Shown: positions 32,353 to 44,120, counted from the first letter of the stretch. The stretch is DNA of 64,000 bases from Ischnura elegans (GCF_921293095.1 NC_060259.1:76132120-76196119); one strand, 5' to 3'. Program-made: numbers and translations. Notes: a model not told the origin generated them from the letters alone.

Positions 32353-32495
32353 CCGTATATGTCTGAATATGGTCCCCCCTTTTTTTCCAAAAATGCCTGT
32401 GGTAAAAGTAAATTATATTCAAATGCATTTTTTTTTAACTTTTCCAGAAACTGAAGCCTCAAAATTAGGGGGGGACTATATTCTGAGAAATACGG
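32353..32495. mobile_element. mariner-like miniature element, CCGTATTTGTC family, copy 2
   Basis: Ends CCGTATATGTCTGAATATGG and CTATATTCTGAGAAATACGG, flanked by TA (32351-32352, 32496-32497). Sequence and layout match the copy at 21027-21183, including ACTGAAGCCTCAAAATTAGG in the right half. Confidence 0.8.
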
Positions 32496-32939
32496 TATTT
32501 ATGTGTATGTTTTTCTTCAATTTTTTTCTCTGTAAGTTTTTGTCTATTTATTGAGGTCAGGCAATGTAAAATCATAAGTGCATTTTTTGGCGGTGAAAGT
32601 TAATAAACAGATAAATTACTCACAGGTGCCCGAAAAATTGAGGAATCATAATATCTCTGGATTTACTTGTTTAAAATTATGCTTTTACTCTGTTCTGTAG
32701 AACCTTGAGGAATTTGACCTTAAAAATAGATAGAAAAGAGCACATGCTGGGATACAAAGTGCACGCCGCTGACGCTTAGGGGCACTGAAGCAGGGCTATG
32801 CACAATCTGATCAATAGCTTGAATGATTATGCTCAGTAGGAGTTGAATTTTAGTGAGAAGTAGGTGCAATTCCAATCCTAATATGTTGTCATCGGACATC
32901 TCCGATTCAAACGCCAGCAAAAAAACAAAATATTTAAAT

Positions 32940-33139
32940 GCCGGCCTCGGTGGCGTCGGGGTAAAGTCCCCGGCTGCTAACCTAGAGGTCGCGGGTTCGA
33001 ATCCCGCCTGGGTGGATTGATCACCATCCAGGGCATGGATGTTTGTGATTGTCCATCAAGTTAATTGGAAGAGAGGACAACAATGTCCTAAAATTCGCTT
33101 GATAAAATAAGACGAAATAATAATAATAATAATAATAAT
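32940..33139 (+). mobile_element. tRNA-derived SINE, family A, copy 2
   Basis: The head GCCGGCCTCGGTGGCGTCGG holds the A-box region, and GCGGGTTCGAATCCCGCC (32991-33008) is a near-perfect tRNA B box with its T stem. The body CCAGGGCATGGATGTTTG matches copy 1 (5712-5946), and the 3' end is an (AAT)n tail at 33115-33139. RNA polymerase III transcription from these boxes is expected from the family. Confidence 0.8.
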
Positions 33140-34156
33140 CTCCTGCTCTCTTCTGCTAAGACCAGAAAAACTGTCAAGGTTACGAGTGCAGCATCCAAAC
33201 AGCAATCACTTAGTGTACTTCTCTGTTCCTTAGTTTTATAGCCAGATCCTTTATCCACCTCTGAAACAATTGTACATTCAGTTAGCATCAATATGATTTT
33301 TGATTTCATATCATTGTAGTATCAATAATGTTGGCTGCAGTTATAGATATCCTTACTGCAGCCAGTCACATTCCAATCTTGTTCCTAACTGATAAAAGGA
33401 TATTTTCTGGGAAATTTTTCTCAGTAATACTTCATTGGATAAAGGTCAAGGCAATAGGGTAGTTTCCTTCATCAAAGAAAACAAAAGGCATTGATTGCGA
33501 TTTGTTACCCACCATTAGTATATTCATAATATACAAATTATTCTGTTTTAGAAATTCCAGTTTAGACGAATGTTAAGGGTCAATTTTAACCTCATTTGAA
33601 AAAGGCCAGATTGGCGGACATGCGATGCCGCTCCACATGACGTCACAGGGGTCCGGATGCTATACGAGTAATCAAGAATTTTACATCTTCTGAGATTACC
33701 AATGCATGCATGAGGCACAGAGCTCAGGGAAAGATCTCTTAATAATCACCTATTAAAATTGCCTATGGTCGGAAAGTTTCCTTTGTTTGATAGAGTATTA
33801 ATAATCCTTATTAAAGTCGAGCGCTACCTGCTAGCAGGGTACTCTGCTACCTGCTAGCAGCCTACATCATAGCGGCACTCACAGCCTCACACCCAGGTGG
33901 GCTTACACAGATGCAGCCATGACCAGAATGATGTCACACAGGCCTTTCCCAGCATTCATACTTAGCCATTGTGTTTTTGTGTGCTTGAAAATTTTCACTT
34001 TTCATTTAATCGCAAAAAATAGAAATCGTCATTTAAAAATCTAAAAGCATGAAATACGTACTTCAGGAGTAATAATCATTTGATTTTGGCAATAAAAAAA
34101 TAGGAAATCATCCTATTGTTGGTGTTTCTAATGTATATATATTTTTTTATTTCCAG
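33140..34156. other. Intron 6 of the phosphatase gene, 3' end
   Basis: Non-coding. CTACCTGCTAGCAG occurs twice (about 33826 and 33849), with the palindrome CTGCTAGCAG in each. Text around 33600-33650 (GCGATGCCGCTCCACATGAC) looks like part of a dispersed element but has no visible ends. It ends in a TTTATTTCCAG acceptor. Confidence 0.5.
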
Positions 34157-36586
34157 AAAAACAGGATAGCAGAGAGAAGGAGAGCAGTATTACATCGAGT
34201 TCTGTGTCCACAGAAGAAGCCGTTGCGATAACTATGCCAGGTGTATCAGATGCCCCGCCCTTGCCACATAAGAAAAGAATTCATGCAATTTCTTCGAAAC
34301 AAGAGAAAGAAGTTGAAAATCTAACTCAAAGGCAGCTAGCAATGGCCAGTGCATGTGGAAAGGTGTGTCAACAGCCGTTCCCCGGGAAACTTTTAGGAGC
34401 AAATGATCTGGATACGATTGAGCAAAGTGAAAAAATTCTATCGAGTGCAAAACGTGTCCCAACGCCTGCCCCTCTCACTGCAACAATGAGTGATTGTGCC
34501 TTTGGCCTCCCTCGGACCTCGTCTTCAGGGCAAGAAGACTGTGGTGAAGTGCAGAAACCATCGATTGCCAGACTGAAAGCCCTCTTTGAGAGTAATTCAG
34601 GAGTCAGGGAAGTCAAACAGATGAATGCGGGGAGCATATTGGCCAAGCCACGCTGTCCGCAGGGGGTCACTCGGAGTCACTCTTTGGGAGCGGTGAGGAA
34701 GCCGCAGAAATTCTCTCAATTTACTGCATCGGGGGCCAGTGAGGAGGAAGTACAGCCTCCCCTCTCGTCAGACTTGAGTGAAAGTGAGAGATTCAAAAGT
34801 GCATCGAATAATCACGTTGACAGGTCATGCTCAATCTACCAGGGTCCAGAGGTGAATGTGGATTCCTTTCCTGTTGAAAGGGAAGGTGTGGAAGACTTGA
34901 AGCGTTCTGTTTTTTGTGATCCTAAAGCTTCTCTCTACTGCGAAATGAAGTCACGTGACCAAGCTACAAATGTGCCAATTATTCAAAGGAAACCTGTGCC
35001 AGATAGTTTTATGTTATCACCTTTGCTGAAGAATAAAAATTCCTCTAAATCTTCTGTAGAACTTCCGCCTGTATCTCACGTCTCCCTAGAACCCCTACGT
35101 CCGGCTCTTCCAATTAAGAGAAGTAAATCGTTGAAAGCCAAAATGAGTGGGGAAACTTTTAAGCTCTCTCTCTCGAAAAAGGATGCAGTTCAGACCCAGG
35201 ATTTGCCTGCCGAAGGAGTTGCCTCTTCTGCCCATCCGCCATGCATTGCTGAACGGAAATCTGAGTCCTTGTCAAAGGCATCCAGAGGTTATGACATTTT
35301 TGTTCCAGCAGGTGATAACTTCTCTAAAGATAACATGCCACTGAAAGTTCGCTCTATTTCAAGTACTAAACCAGTGAAATTGACTGATACCAGTATTTCA
35401 TCCACAAAAAGGACTGATGTTAGGGAAGCATGTTCAGCTAAAGTAAGTATAAATAGTGGAGCACCTAACCCAGAAGTTGGACTTCCATCTGTTTCTAGTG
35501 CAAATAAATCTGGCTCAGACACTGAGCAGTTTCCTCGAAGTTTAGAAGGGAAGAGGACTGATCAAATGGTCAAGCCAAACTGTGATGTTTGCAGAGCACA
35601 AAACTTCAATTTGAGAAGGGAAAAGAGCTTTCATGCTTTAAAAGCTTTCTCTCAAGATGTTCAGTATTCAGATCTGAAAAAGTTTGATGTTACTGATAGC
35701 ACCAAACTTGTGAAGGAGCCGTTCAAGTATAAATCAATACCTGATAAGATAGGGGGAGCAAAAACTCTCTTGCAGAAACAAAAATCCTTACAGATTGATT
35801 CAAGCAAAGTGTACGACCATTCTACAAAGTATTTAATGGCTGAAGGGATGGAAAATTCTGATTCGGGCGATTGCCAGCGAAGTGCTGCTGTTAGTGCCCG
35901 CCACAAAGTGGACACAGTTGTTGGTGGACTTGGTATTAGAGAAAGACGGAATAGTTTTAGACGAGCAGTTGGTCAAAGTGTTGATGATAAGAGTAGCTCG
36001 ATAAAAACTAGCAAAGTCAATAAGTGGCCTCCAAGTAGTAATGAGTCATATTCCTTGTCTCATCCTGATGGAGGTCCACTGAAAAAACAGTTTGAGAATC
36101 AACCGACGAGTAGTCAAGTGATATGTGGAGAGAGTCTTCCTGTTAGAGAATTGAGTGAAAGTAATAAGGCTGGTGATGGCAATGTGACCACTAAGAGTCC
36201 TCCTGGTGTTCAGAAGTTGCCAATTGTAAGTAAATGTAAATATTTGAAAGGTGTTCCAAAAACTAGTGAAAATTTTTGTGAGGCAAGTGAGTTGCAGAAA
36301 CAGAAAGTACTTAAAATGCCTGAAACCTTACCCAGTCCCAGTGATCTAGCCCATAAAAGTTTGAGATCAACAAAGATAACTGTTAGTGATTCTAATTCGT
36401 TTCAACCTTCAAGTACTCCATGGATGCACTCTGTGGCAAGTGGTGACAGCAAAGTGCTTCATAATCCTGCTAACCCACGCTCTCCAAATTCTAATGATGC
36501 ATTGAGCCCACTGAAGAGAAGCACCACCAATAATGAGGCTCGTCCTTGGCCCACTCAGCTGTACAGTAACGTTCCTCTTGATAAAG
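34157..36586 (+). CDS. PTP-PEST-type phosphatase, exon 7 (large tail exon)
   Basis: A 2430-nt exon in phase 1 at both ends, open throughout, encoding residues about 348-1157. It is Ser-, Lys- and Pro-rich with no recognisable folded domain, as in the long non-catalytic tails of PTPN12 and PTPN22, which recruit partners. Candidate docking sites are two class II SH3-like motifs, APPLPHKKR (about 380-388) and RPALPIKRSK (about 662-671). There are repeated basic-x-x-Ser motifs: TRSHSLGAVRK, KRSKSLKAK, RREKSFHALKAF, KQKSLQI and RERRNSFRRAVG (Ser about 947), which suit basophilic kinases and 14-3-3-type readers. Open frames on the other strand are shadows. The exon joins upstream (G|AA) and downstream (G|GT) in frame. 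Confidence 0.93.
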
Positions 36587-37281
36587 GTGAGTGGTTTTTG
36601 ATTTATCAGGGTATTTTTTTTCAAAATGCATTCCAGTGAAGTAAACTGAGGGGGCTAGCTACTCAGAGCGGTGGCGTGGCAATGGATTCTTGTTTTGCTA
36701 ATTCTTTCGGTAAGGAAAATGAACATCATGTAGTCATAGCATAAAGTAAGATGATGCAAAAAAAATTGAAAAGGCAGGGATTAGAACCCCTAACAAATGA
36801 GCATTTTAGCTTCTTACCCGAACATTGATGGAATCAATTGAGTTACTCACTCTAATTAAAAGTGAGCCAGAATCTAGCTTTCTGCATCCAAAAAAATTAA
36901 GTTGAATTCCTACAAAAATCCAGCTGGTATACTGGATAAACTTCCTAAATGTGGCTGGAACCATCTAAAGCAAATGGCTGGAGAGAATAGATTTTGGATT
37001 CTGGTAATTGGTTATCTACCTCCTCCTTTCTGAAGTGCTGGAAGTGCACTAGTTCCTGTGAAACATAGCTGTTGTCTACCTATTTCCAGGGTGCTTAGCA
37101 CACTGTTAGTCGGTCAGTTGACCAGTTTCAATATTAGCATCATTAGAATGCATTCCAGTGGTAGTTTGTTGGCACTGTGCATATCTGGCCAACCTGTGTA
37201 GCATGTTTGTTAGATTTTGGCTGGATGCCTGTGCGTTGATTCCTGGAGAATGGTGACTACTTGAATGGGTGGCTTGGTAAG
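36587..37281. other. Intron 7 of the phosphatase gene, 5' end
   Basis: No feature was recognised up to the piggyBac-like element. Confidence 0.5.
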
Positions 37282-37285
37282 ATAA

Positions 37286-39057
37286 CCCTTCAAGCGCGGC
37301 GGGCATTTAATTAAATCCCATCCCAGCGGCTGGATGAGATTTAAATGACTTCACCTTTTGGCATGCTATCATTCAATAATTTATAGCTTTCATAATATAC
37401 AGTCAGTATCGTTGAAAATTTTTGTAAACCTGCATAATATAATGCACTACTATATGATAGTTTTTCAACCGATTTGAACAAATATTTATTGTTTTATGTA
37501 TCTTGTTCTATGAACATATGAATAAATTTTCAGTTTTCAAATATTTAAATTTTGTTTCGAATTAGTTTCGAGATCTCTAACATTCCATGCATTTCTTAAA
37601 CACAATTACATGATGTATTTAAGTGATTTGGGGTTGAAAATGTCATAGCCGATGGGATACTTTCAATAGGATTACCTGTTTCACCTACTTGAGAATTCAT
37701 CACTTCGCCCATTTCTCCGACTTTGTTTTATTATTACAGAATCATTTCAGATAGGCACTCACGTGCTAATGTTTCAAACGTCAATATATAAATATACAAT
37801 TGACTTTACCTTTGTAATTCTGCTTTATGTGAAATGATTTGAAGCAATCCAAGCATAAGCCCACTGCACATTTTTCACACCAGTACATCTCTCTTCATTG
37901 CCTACACTAGGCGCAAACTGCACACCTCCTTTGAGGCTTTGTTTTCTTCGTATTTGTAGTAATTTTCTTTAGGAAATGTATTTCTTTGAGTTTTGATACT
38001 AAATTGTCTAAGGAGTGACGGCCATGTCCAAACAGCCCATATGGAGTTGGATATTTCAAAAATATTACTTCGACCAATTGCATGCAAAATGATAACTGAG
38101 TCAATTTTTTATACGTGTTTTCCTGTGAACAACATATGAATTTAGGACTGCGGCATTCAATAGTCTCCTAAATAACTTCATCCACCACATGTTACGGCAT
38201 TTTTTTTCAATTAGATACGAATGCAATATCAGGTCCTTGAAATTCACCCCACCTATGAATTCATTATAACCTAATGCACAAACAGACTTCCGAGTCTCTT
38301 TTTTGCCTTTCAATTATTCCAATTTCGTAGAATCCCCAATTTATAAATTAAAATAACCACACACAGGAAGTACACCCGATGAGAATTTCAACACACTGCC
38401 TGAAAGAACACCACACAGCATGAATGGCTCTAGAGAACTGAAGCGCGTGGTTTCGTAGCTCCATCAAGAGACGAGAGAATATCTCAAAGGGGCCCTGATA
38501 TACGCTGACTGTTTAGAAGGAATCTTATCTTCGTTGATTACTGTCTACAAAAGTAAAGAAAAGATAAATGCAAAGTGAAGCACATGGCCCCTTTGCTTAG
38601 GACTAATGCTGTGGACCAAACACACTTGGGGCTCGAGGTGATGAAACACAAGGAGAAGACGGAGAGAAGGCAGTGAGCTTATGAAGATACCGTATCTCGA
38701 GCTAAAGTAGCTGACCCTTCTTGACATCTCACAAGCAGAATAGGCAGCAGTTTTCAAGATAGTATAGTTGAAGGAAAGCATTGATTTTTTAGGCCGAATT
38801 CGTCAACTCGCTTGTTCAAAACGGAATTTCGTTGAAACATTAAAAAAAACCTGAAGGTATAAAGTTGCTATGAATATTTTATTGGAAAGAAAAAAAAATT
38901 TCTTCCAAATGTGGAGTAATTATTTTTAATTTAAAATACAATATCTAACGGAGAAAATATATTAGATTCAGAAGTTCAGGAAGCGTACAGGTACGCATGA
39001 TGGCGGCATACGAAATTTAAAGGGCGCGTACTGGGTACGCATGACGGCGTTGAGGGG
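37286..39057 (-). mobile_element. piggyBac-like transposon, degenerate (1772 bp)
   Basis: The right end GACGGCGTTGAGGGG is followed by TTAA (39058-39061), and the left end CCCTTCAAGCGCGGCGG is preceded by ATAA (37282-37285), probably a mutated TTAA. The ends are imperfect inverted repeats starting CCC[TC]TCAA. Near the right end GGTACGCATGA occurs twice as a subterminal repeat. The minus strand carries recognisable piggyBac transposase text (37770-38320), supporting the class. The rest of the interior is too decayed to assign. Confidence 0.7.
37770..38320 (-). pseudogene. piggyBac-type transposase, C-terminal remnant
   Basis: On the minus strand YNEFIGGVNFKDLILHSYLI followed by MWWMKLFRRLLNAAVLNSYV matches the DDE_Tnp_1_7 pattern (Y-N-x-x-M-G-G-V-D-x-x-D-Q, then W-x-x-x-x-F-x-x-L-[LD]-x-x-x-x-N-[AS]-Y). 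Further on are LVEVIFLKYPTPYG and RRCAVCA, and in a shifted frame YWCEKCAVGLCLDCFKSFH, the C-terminal cysteine-rich finger of piggyBac proteins. The acidic residue normally in GGVD is Asn here, and frameshifts separate the pieces, so it is inactive. Confidence 0.7.
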
Positions 39058-39061
39058 TTAA

Positions 39062-42000
39062 GCTTAATACCTGTTAAAATTAGATGAGATGTGATTCTTG
39101 ATATTTACCTGGATTTGGCAAGCCTGGTTCCCGAAGCTGGATCATCGGACATTTTAAGATCCAAATGCATTTTCTAATTCCTGCTGTAAAACAAATCCAT
39201 TATTTAAGTTTCGTCTAGGTACATGCAATCAAAGAAATGCTTTAGATTTACATACACATTTTAATATTTAACTGATTAAAAATATTTTTATAAGCTTTCA
39301 AATTATTTTTAAAAACAATAAAATCTTTACACGCTCAGGATCTTAACTGTCATGCTTGCATTTGGAAATGAAAATAGGTTTCAATCTTTGGATAAACCAT
39401 TTACTGAATTGTAATATTCCACACACAAATTTCCTCCGAATTTTGTCACTTTCTCATCGCATACTGACTTGTGTTTCACCCGCGAATGCTTCTGTTGCAG
39501 TGAGGTGGATTTTGTACTTCCACGTGATAGTTTCACATCACAGTGCATGCACATAATTCTCTTTATGTCAATAAAATTTTTTTTTGCACAATGAAATACA
39601 TTTTTAATCAGTATATCATTAAATTAAATTGCAATTATGTAATCTGCAACACAATTAACAATGTTTAGAACAACATCAGCGTAAAGTGCGACGAGTTGCA
39701 GGAACAGAACAAGACAACCACTCAGCTAGAGGAAAGGGTGGGCAGCATAAGTGCATAAAGGATAGGTGAAGGAGAAGGAATGCACTCCCTGCATCTTTCA
39801 AGCAATTAGGCTACGAATGAGTTAGTCAAGGGCGCACATGTCAGGTGCTATTTTGTGACATCGTTGCCTTCAATGGCTTCAAAGCGAAGCTGGGCGAACT
39901 ATGTGATACTTACAGTTGGCGTTTCCAGGCCATATCTTCTTGTTTGACAGTAATGATGCCACACCTGTTTCTTTGAAAATTGTTCTGTTTGGACTTTTTT
40001 TTAATATCGTTATAGTCTTGTTATAACTAACAAAACTTTGTTTCAATCGATTTGAGCTTAAAGAAACCTAGATATGTTAGAAATGCGACGCATTTGGTCT
40101 CATTCTTTTTTTAATCCCATGCATGACATCCAATTGCCAAAAACTATCGAGACATCTTTGGGTCGACAGTAAGTCGCTCACCTAGCATTTGTTCTCTAGA
40201 AATGGAGAATTGAAGCAGGTAAGATAATAAAGGTCAGTGGGTGAGATGGGGTAGGGATGAAAGATGCTTCCATTGTTCTCGTGTAACTTGATATTTTCCT
40301 TTGAAGATAATGATTAATTGACTATTTGACCTCGGAAAGGAAAAAAAAATATCAGAGGCATGGGGTGATGGAGGGCCAAGGGTTTTTTTTATTTGCGACG
40401 TAGTAACTTATGACATGGTTGTTATCCTATGGCATTGAGATTTTCGCGAAGGTCGTTCAATCCCTTTGTAAGAGTCACACTATGTGCCTGTCGTATTTTG
40501 CCGTAAAAATTTTTGTGGTTGACACTGTTGCATAACCCCTGTGAGAATTTTTGGACAAAACTGTTCGTGAGTAGGGCAAGCATTGCAGTGCAACAGCGCA
40601 TGGGAAGGTAGGGTCGGAACACTTTCCACTCCCTCGTATGGGACGCTACATTCACTGAAGCAAAAATTTAATTTCGGATCCAGATCTGATGCCTTCTGCG
40701 AATTTGGATCCAAAGTATCTGATGAAGGACAATAGCCGCAGATATTTGGATCTGAGGTATCCAATCCGACCATCCCTAGTGGTATTCCAAAATCAGCTCT
40801 CATATCCGAGAATTATGTTTTTGCATTTTCTCCATGATAGTCAAGTTCTACTAGCTTTTTTTTTTCAAAATTTAATGTTCCAGACTCTGAATGCACTTCA
40901 TTTATGCTCTGTGTAACTCTGCACCTAATTGTTCAATGTTTTTAACCACATAGAGCAACTTGAGGCAAGTATTATCAGTGTTACCTTCTCAGAATATTGA
41001 TATTTTTCTTAATTCTTAGGTACCAATAAACATCAAGCTATTAAATTTATTAATGTGGAATTAAATATTTTGCTTGGTTAAGTTGAAAAAATATTCACAC
41101 AGGTATTTGTTTATTTATGATTTACATATCATATCTTTCCGATAGTTTTCATTTCCTAGGCATATGGCTGTGGTCAGTTGAATTTACCCGCCACCAACTA
41201 CTGGTGTAGTAATCCACTGCACTGATACCAGTTGTGCTCAAGACACAAACTGATTGGTCTCGACCTTCTTTCTTAAGGTTTATTGATCATCAAAAAATAT
41301 GGCACCTAGTTTGAGATTCCTACACAGATTATGGCTCATTTCTATTGTGGAATAGCATTTTGGTTTGGCTTCTCCCGGCACGCGCTGCCGAGCTCTGGCC
41401 TCACGATCAAAAGTCAACTTAAAGCTCAGCATCGCATGCAGATTTTTTATTTTTCTTCAAATATGCCTTGAAAAATCTTAAGTGTATCCCTGCTATGAAT
41501 TAATTGATGGATGGACTTTTTAAATGGTACTTTTATCATATTTGATATAAAAAGATGCATGAAATTGACGCCCAGCCTTTAGTAATGTAAGGACATCAAA
41601 ACCAGTGCATATAAGTCTCCGAAACTTAGTTAAAAAAGACACAGTATCATATTAATAGGTGATGCCATTTTTCTGCCCATTCAAATATTCCAGTTATGTC
41701 ACCGGCTACACAATCTGTAAGACTTTTCAAGAGAGTTGAGAACAACAAAACGATCCTTAGGAAGAATTGAAAGTCGAGACTCACTCAGCCCTAGTGGCAA
41801 AAAAGGCAATCAGAGCATGCTGAGTCGAAGGAGAAATCCACTTTGATATGTGTATTATCAATTGCACTAGGGACACCATGGGTGCAAATGAAAAATAAAT
41901 ACAGACAGATGGTGAAACGAAGGGATTGTGAATGTGCATAAAACATGGAACTCTATGTTGGTGTGGAGCTGGAGTAATGACCAAAATCACATGGTAAAAG

Positions 42001-42106
42001 TTTCACCTGAAGCAGTAAGGTTAACTGTTATTGATGGATTCTCTAAGTGAGAATTATCAAGGGGTCGATTTGGAAAACACTTTTCTCGCTCTTCATACCA
42101 TTTCAT
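39062..42106. other. Intron 7 of the phosphatase gene, middle
   Basis: No exon was found. About 40660-40790 (GGATCCAGATCTGATGCC... ending CCGACCATCCCTAG) resembles one end of a dispersed DNA element rich in GGATC words. The remainder is unassigned single-copy-like DNA. Confidence 0.4.
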
Positions 42107-42184
42107 TTGGGTTTAGGATGTCCGAATATGTATGTTCCTGTCTGTATGTGTGGGCCCAGTTCATATATTGATTAAATTCTGATA
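42107..42184 (+). repeat. Fragment of SINE-like family C
   Basis: CATTTGGGTTTAGGATGTCC followed by AATATGT matches CATTTGGGTTTTGGATGCCC at about 43048-43080, the 3' part of the tandem family C units. It is the piece left of the foldback insertion. Confidence 0.35.
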
Positions 42185-42197
42185 CTGAGGCCCCATG

Positions 42198-42776
42198 CTA
42201 AATGCGATGGTGGTTGGCGTAACATGGTGAAACTCCTTCATGATGCACAAAGGTTAAGAAAACACTTCGCTGTTTCACAAAATAAAATATATTTGCGACC
42301 GGTTTTGATACAGTGTATCATCATCTGGCAATTACAAGTATCAGTACATCGAATTTATACCCTTGAAGGCGTAAGAGGGGCGGTGGAGTGGAGGTGGAGA
42401 AAGGGGGGGGAATGGGGGAGGGGGTAAGGGAAGGGAAGGTAGGTTTGGGAAGTACATCGCTGATGGGTCACTGCACAGGGTAGCCGAGGGTTGGTGTATG
42501 ATCCCGTATTTCGTCATCATACACCAACCCTCGGCTACCCCGTGCAGTGACCCATCAGCGACGTACTTCCCCAACCTACCTTCCCTTCCCTTACCCCCTC
42601 CCCCATTCCCCCCCCTTTCTCCACCTCCACTCCACTGCCCCTCTAACACCTTCAAGGGTATAAATTCGATGTACTGATACTTGTAATTGCCAGATGATGA
42701 TACGCTGTATCAAAACCGGTCGCAAATATATTTTATTTTGTGAAACAGCGAAGTCTTTTCTTAAACTTTGTGCATC
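42198..42776. mobile_element. Foldback element Q: 261-bp inverted repeat with 13-nt loop
   Basis: Arms 42242-42502 and 42516-42776 are inverted copies of each other with only scattered mismatches, separated by 13 nt. The arms include GCGACCGGTTTTGATACAG, a purine-rich run (42375-42445) and CGAGGGTTGGTGTATGAT at the centre. A 44-bp leader (42198-42241) lies only on the left and contains GGCGTAACATGGTGAAACTCC. The direct repeat CTGAGGCCCCATG occurs at 42185-42197 and 42777-42789, consistent with a 13-bp target duplication around leader plus hairpin. The open frames on both strands are consequences of the palindrome. Confidence 0.75.
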
Positions 42777-42819
42777 CTGAGGCCCCATGTTGATGAGACA
42801 CTCTTAAATGTCCTTGTAG

Positions 42820-43600
42820 CACTATTCGTAGAGTACCTGCTACATTTGGAGGTTCTTGGTTCGAGTCCCACTCATTTTACCCTCTGATTTGTGACTTCTA
42901 CTATGTTATACCTCACCATTACCCGTGTCTATTTTGTATTATGCACGTCTTCCTATCCCTTTCTTTTCTCTTCTGTCAATTCCTATGGATTTTTGTGCTC
43001 ATGGTATTTTTTGAATGGATTAATAACTTAATGGCCATATTTTCTTTTTTCATTTGGGTTTTGGATGCCCCAATATGTCAATTTTCTACTATCATATGAG
43101 TGTGTATATCTTTGCATCCTGTTTTTCTGTTGGCGAGTGGTGAGTTGCATTGGTGCCGTGTATATTGGTCACTCCTTTGGGCCAATGGGGTGTTCTTTTT
43201 TATAAACCCTCAAAATTTGACGATTATGTGCTGTTTTCGGTGGTATGGGAATAAAAAAAAAATCGCTGTGAGCATGTATCCTGGTAGTGCTACTGGTAAG
43301 CTCCTAGTGCATCATGGGGAGGTTCTGGGTTTGAGTTTCAATCAGGCTATATTGTAACCCTCTGATTTCTGGGTTCCACTCTCTTCTACTTCACTGTTGT
43401 CCTTATCAATTTTGTATTATGCATTCCTACCCCTTTATTTCCACTTCTATCAATTTATATATATATATTCAAAGTGATTAGTGGATGCCTTCCTATGTCA
43501 TCTATGGGTTGAGAAAGGCATTAGCTAAAGCCAAAATGTACCATCTCTTTCATCTCATTGATTCTCTCTCCTAGTCTGTGTATGTGAGTCAACATGTGTC
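42820..43600 (+). repeat. Two tandem units of a tRNA-headed SINE-like family C
   Basis: Unit 1 (about 42820-43282) and unit 2 (about 43283-43600) align. Each starts with a tRNA-like head (TAGAGTACCTGCTACATTTG; GTAAGCTCCTAGTGCATCAT) and a B-box-like GGTTCTTGGTTCGAGTCCCA or GGTTCTGGGTTTGAGTTTCA. This is followed by TACCCTCTGATTT or TAACCCTCTGATTT, then TTTTGTATTATGCA and C/T-rich text. They have no coding capacity. The head suggests a polymerase III origin. Confidence 0.5.
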
Positions 43601-43907
43601 TTTTGTTTGTAATTTGCTGAGAACTTATACCTGCTCCTCTGAGCTACTATCTGTTGAATGTATAATGATGTTATGTAACATAAATAGGTGAAGATGATTG
43701 GTGAATTTGAAATTTTAAAATGCACTCATTCAGATCAGATGGTCAAAGAGAATCTGTCATCAAATGAACCCATCACAAAGTTGGTTGCCAGTGTAATTAT
43801 TTGTTAGTTAAATGCCAAATATTTTGAAGTAAATTGAAAATATTTTCAGTTGAATTCTTATTGTGGTCCAGTGGTTAACAACTCAAGGAAAATTTTTCTA
43901 TTTTCAG

Positions 43908-43945
43908 GTAAAGTAAGTGATGCTCCTTGTCCAGTAGACATGTTG
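43908..43945 (+). CDS. PTP-PEST-type phosphatase, exon 8
   Basis: A 38-nt exon between TTTTCAG and GTAAGC, phase 1 in and phase 0 out. It encodes KVSDAPCPVDML after the shared Gly codon. The sequence alone is too short to be diagnostic; support is the exact phase match to exon 7 and exon 9 and the strong splice sites. Confidence 0.65.
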
Positions 43946-44029
43946 GTAAGCATTAAATATACATCTTTAATATTTTTGTTGTTTATTTCTATGAAGCAAT
44001 ATTTGATAGTAGATTTTATTTAATTACAG

Positions 44030-44120
44030 GGGTCCCAAATTAACTCCAATATTGTGGTGCCTTTAGAAGTTGATGTGGACCAAGTTGGTGCAAGTATGAA
44101 TTTCCAGGGAAAATCAGAAG
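44030..44120 (+). CDS. PTP-PEST-type phosphatase, exon 9
   Basis: A 91-nt exon after TTACAG, phase 0 in and phase 1 out at GTACAT. The peptide is GSQINSNIVVPLEVDVDQ followed by VGASMNFQGKSE. No domain is recognised; phase continuity with exons 8 and 10 supports it. Confidence 0.65.

Noticed and set aside
32940-33008. Functional tRNA gene
   Set aside because: The B box is excellent but the acceptor and anticodon stems do not form, and a SINE body and (AAT)n tail follow.
33115-33139. (AAT)n microsatellite as an independent feature
   Set aside because: It is the 3' tail of the family A SINE.
42341-42655. Gly/Pro-rich open frames on both strands
   Set aside because: They are produced by the purine-rich/pyrimidine-rich arms of foldback element Q.
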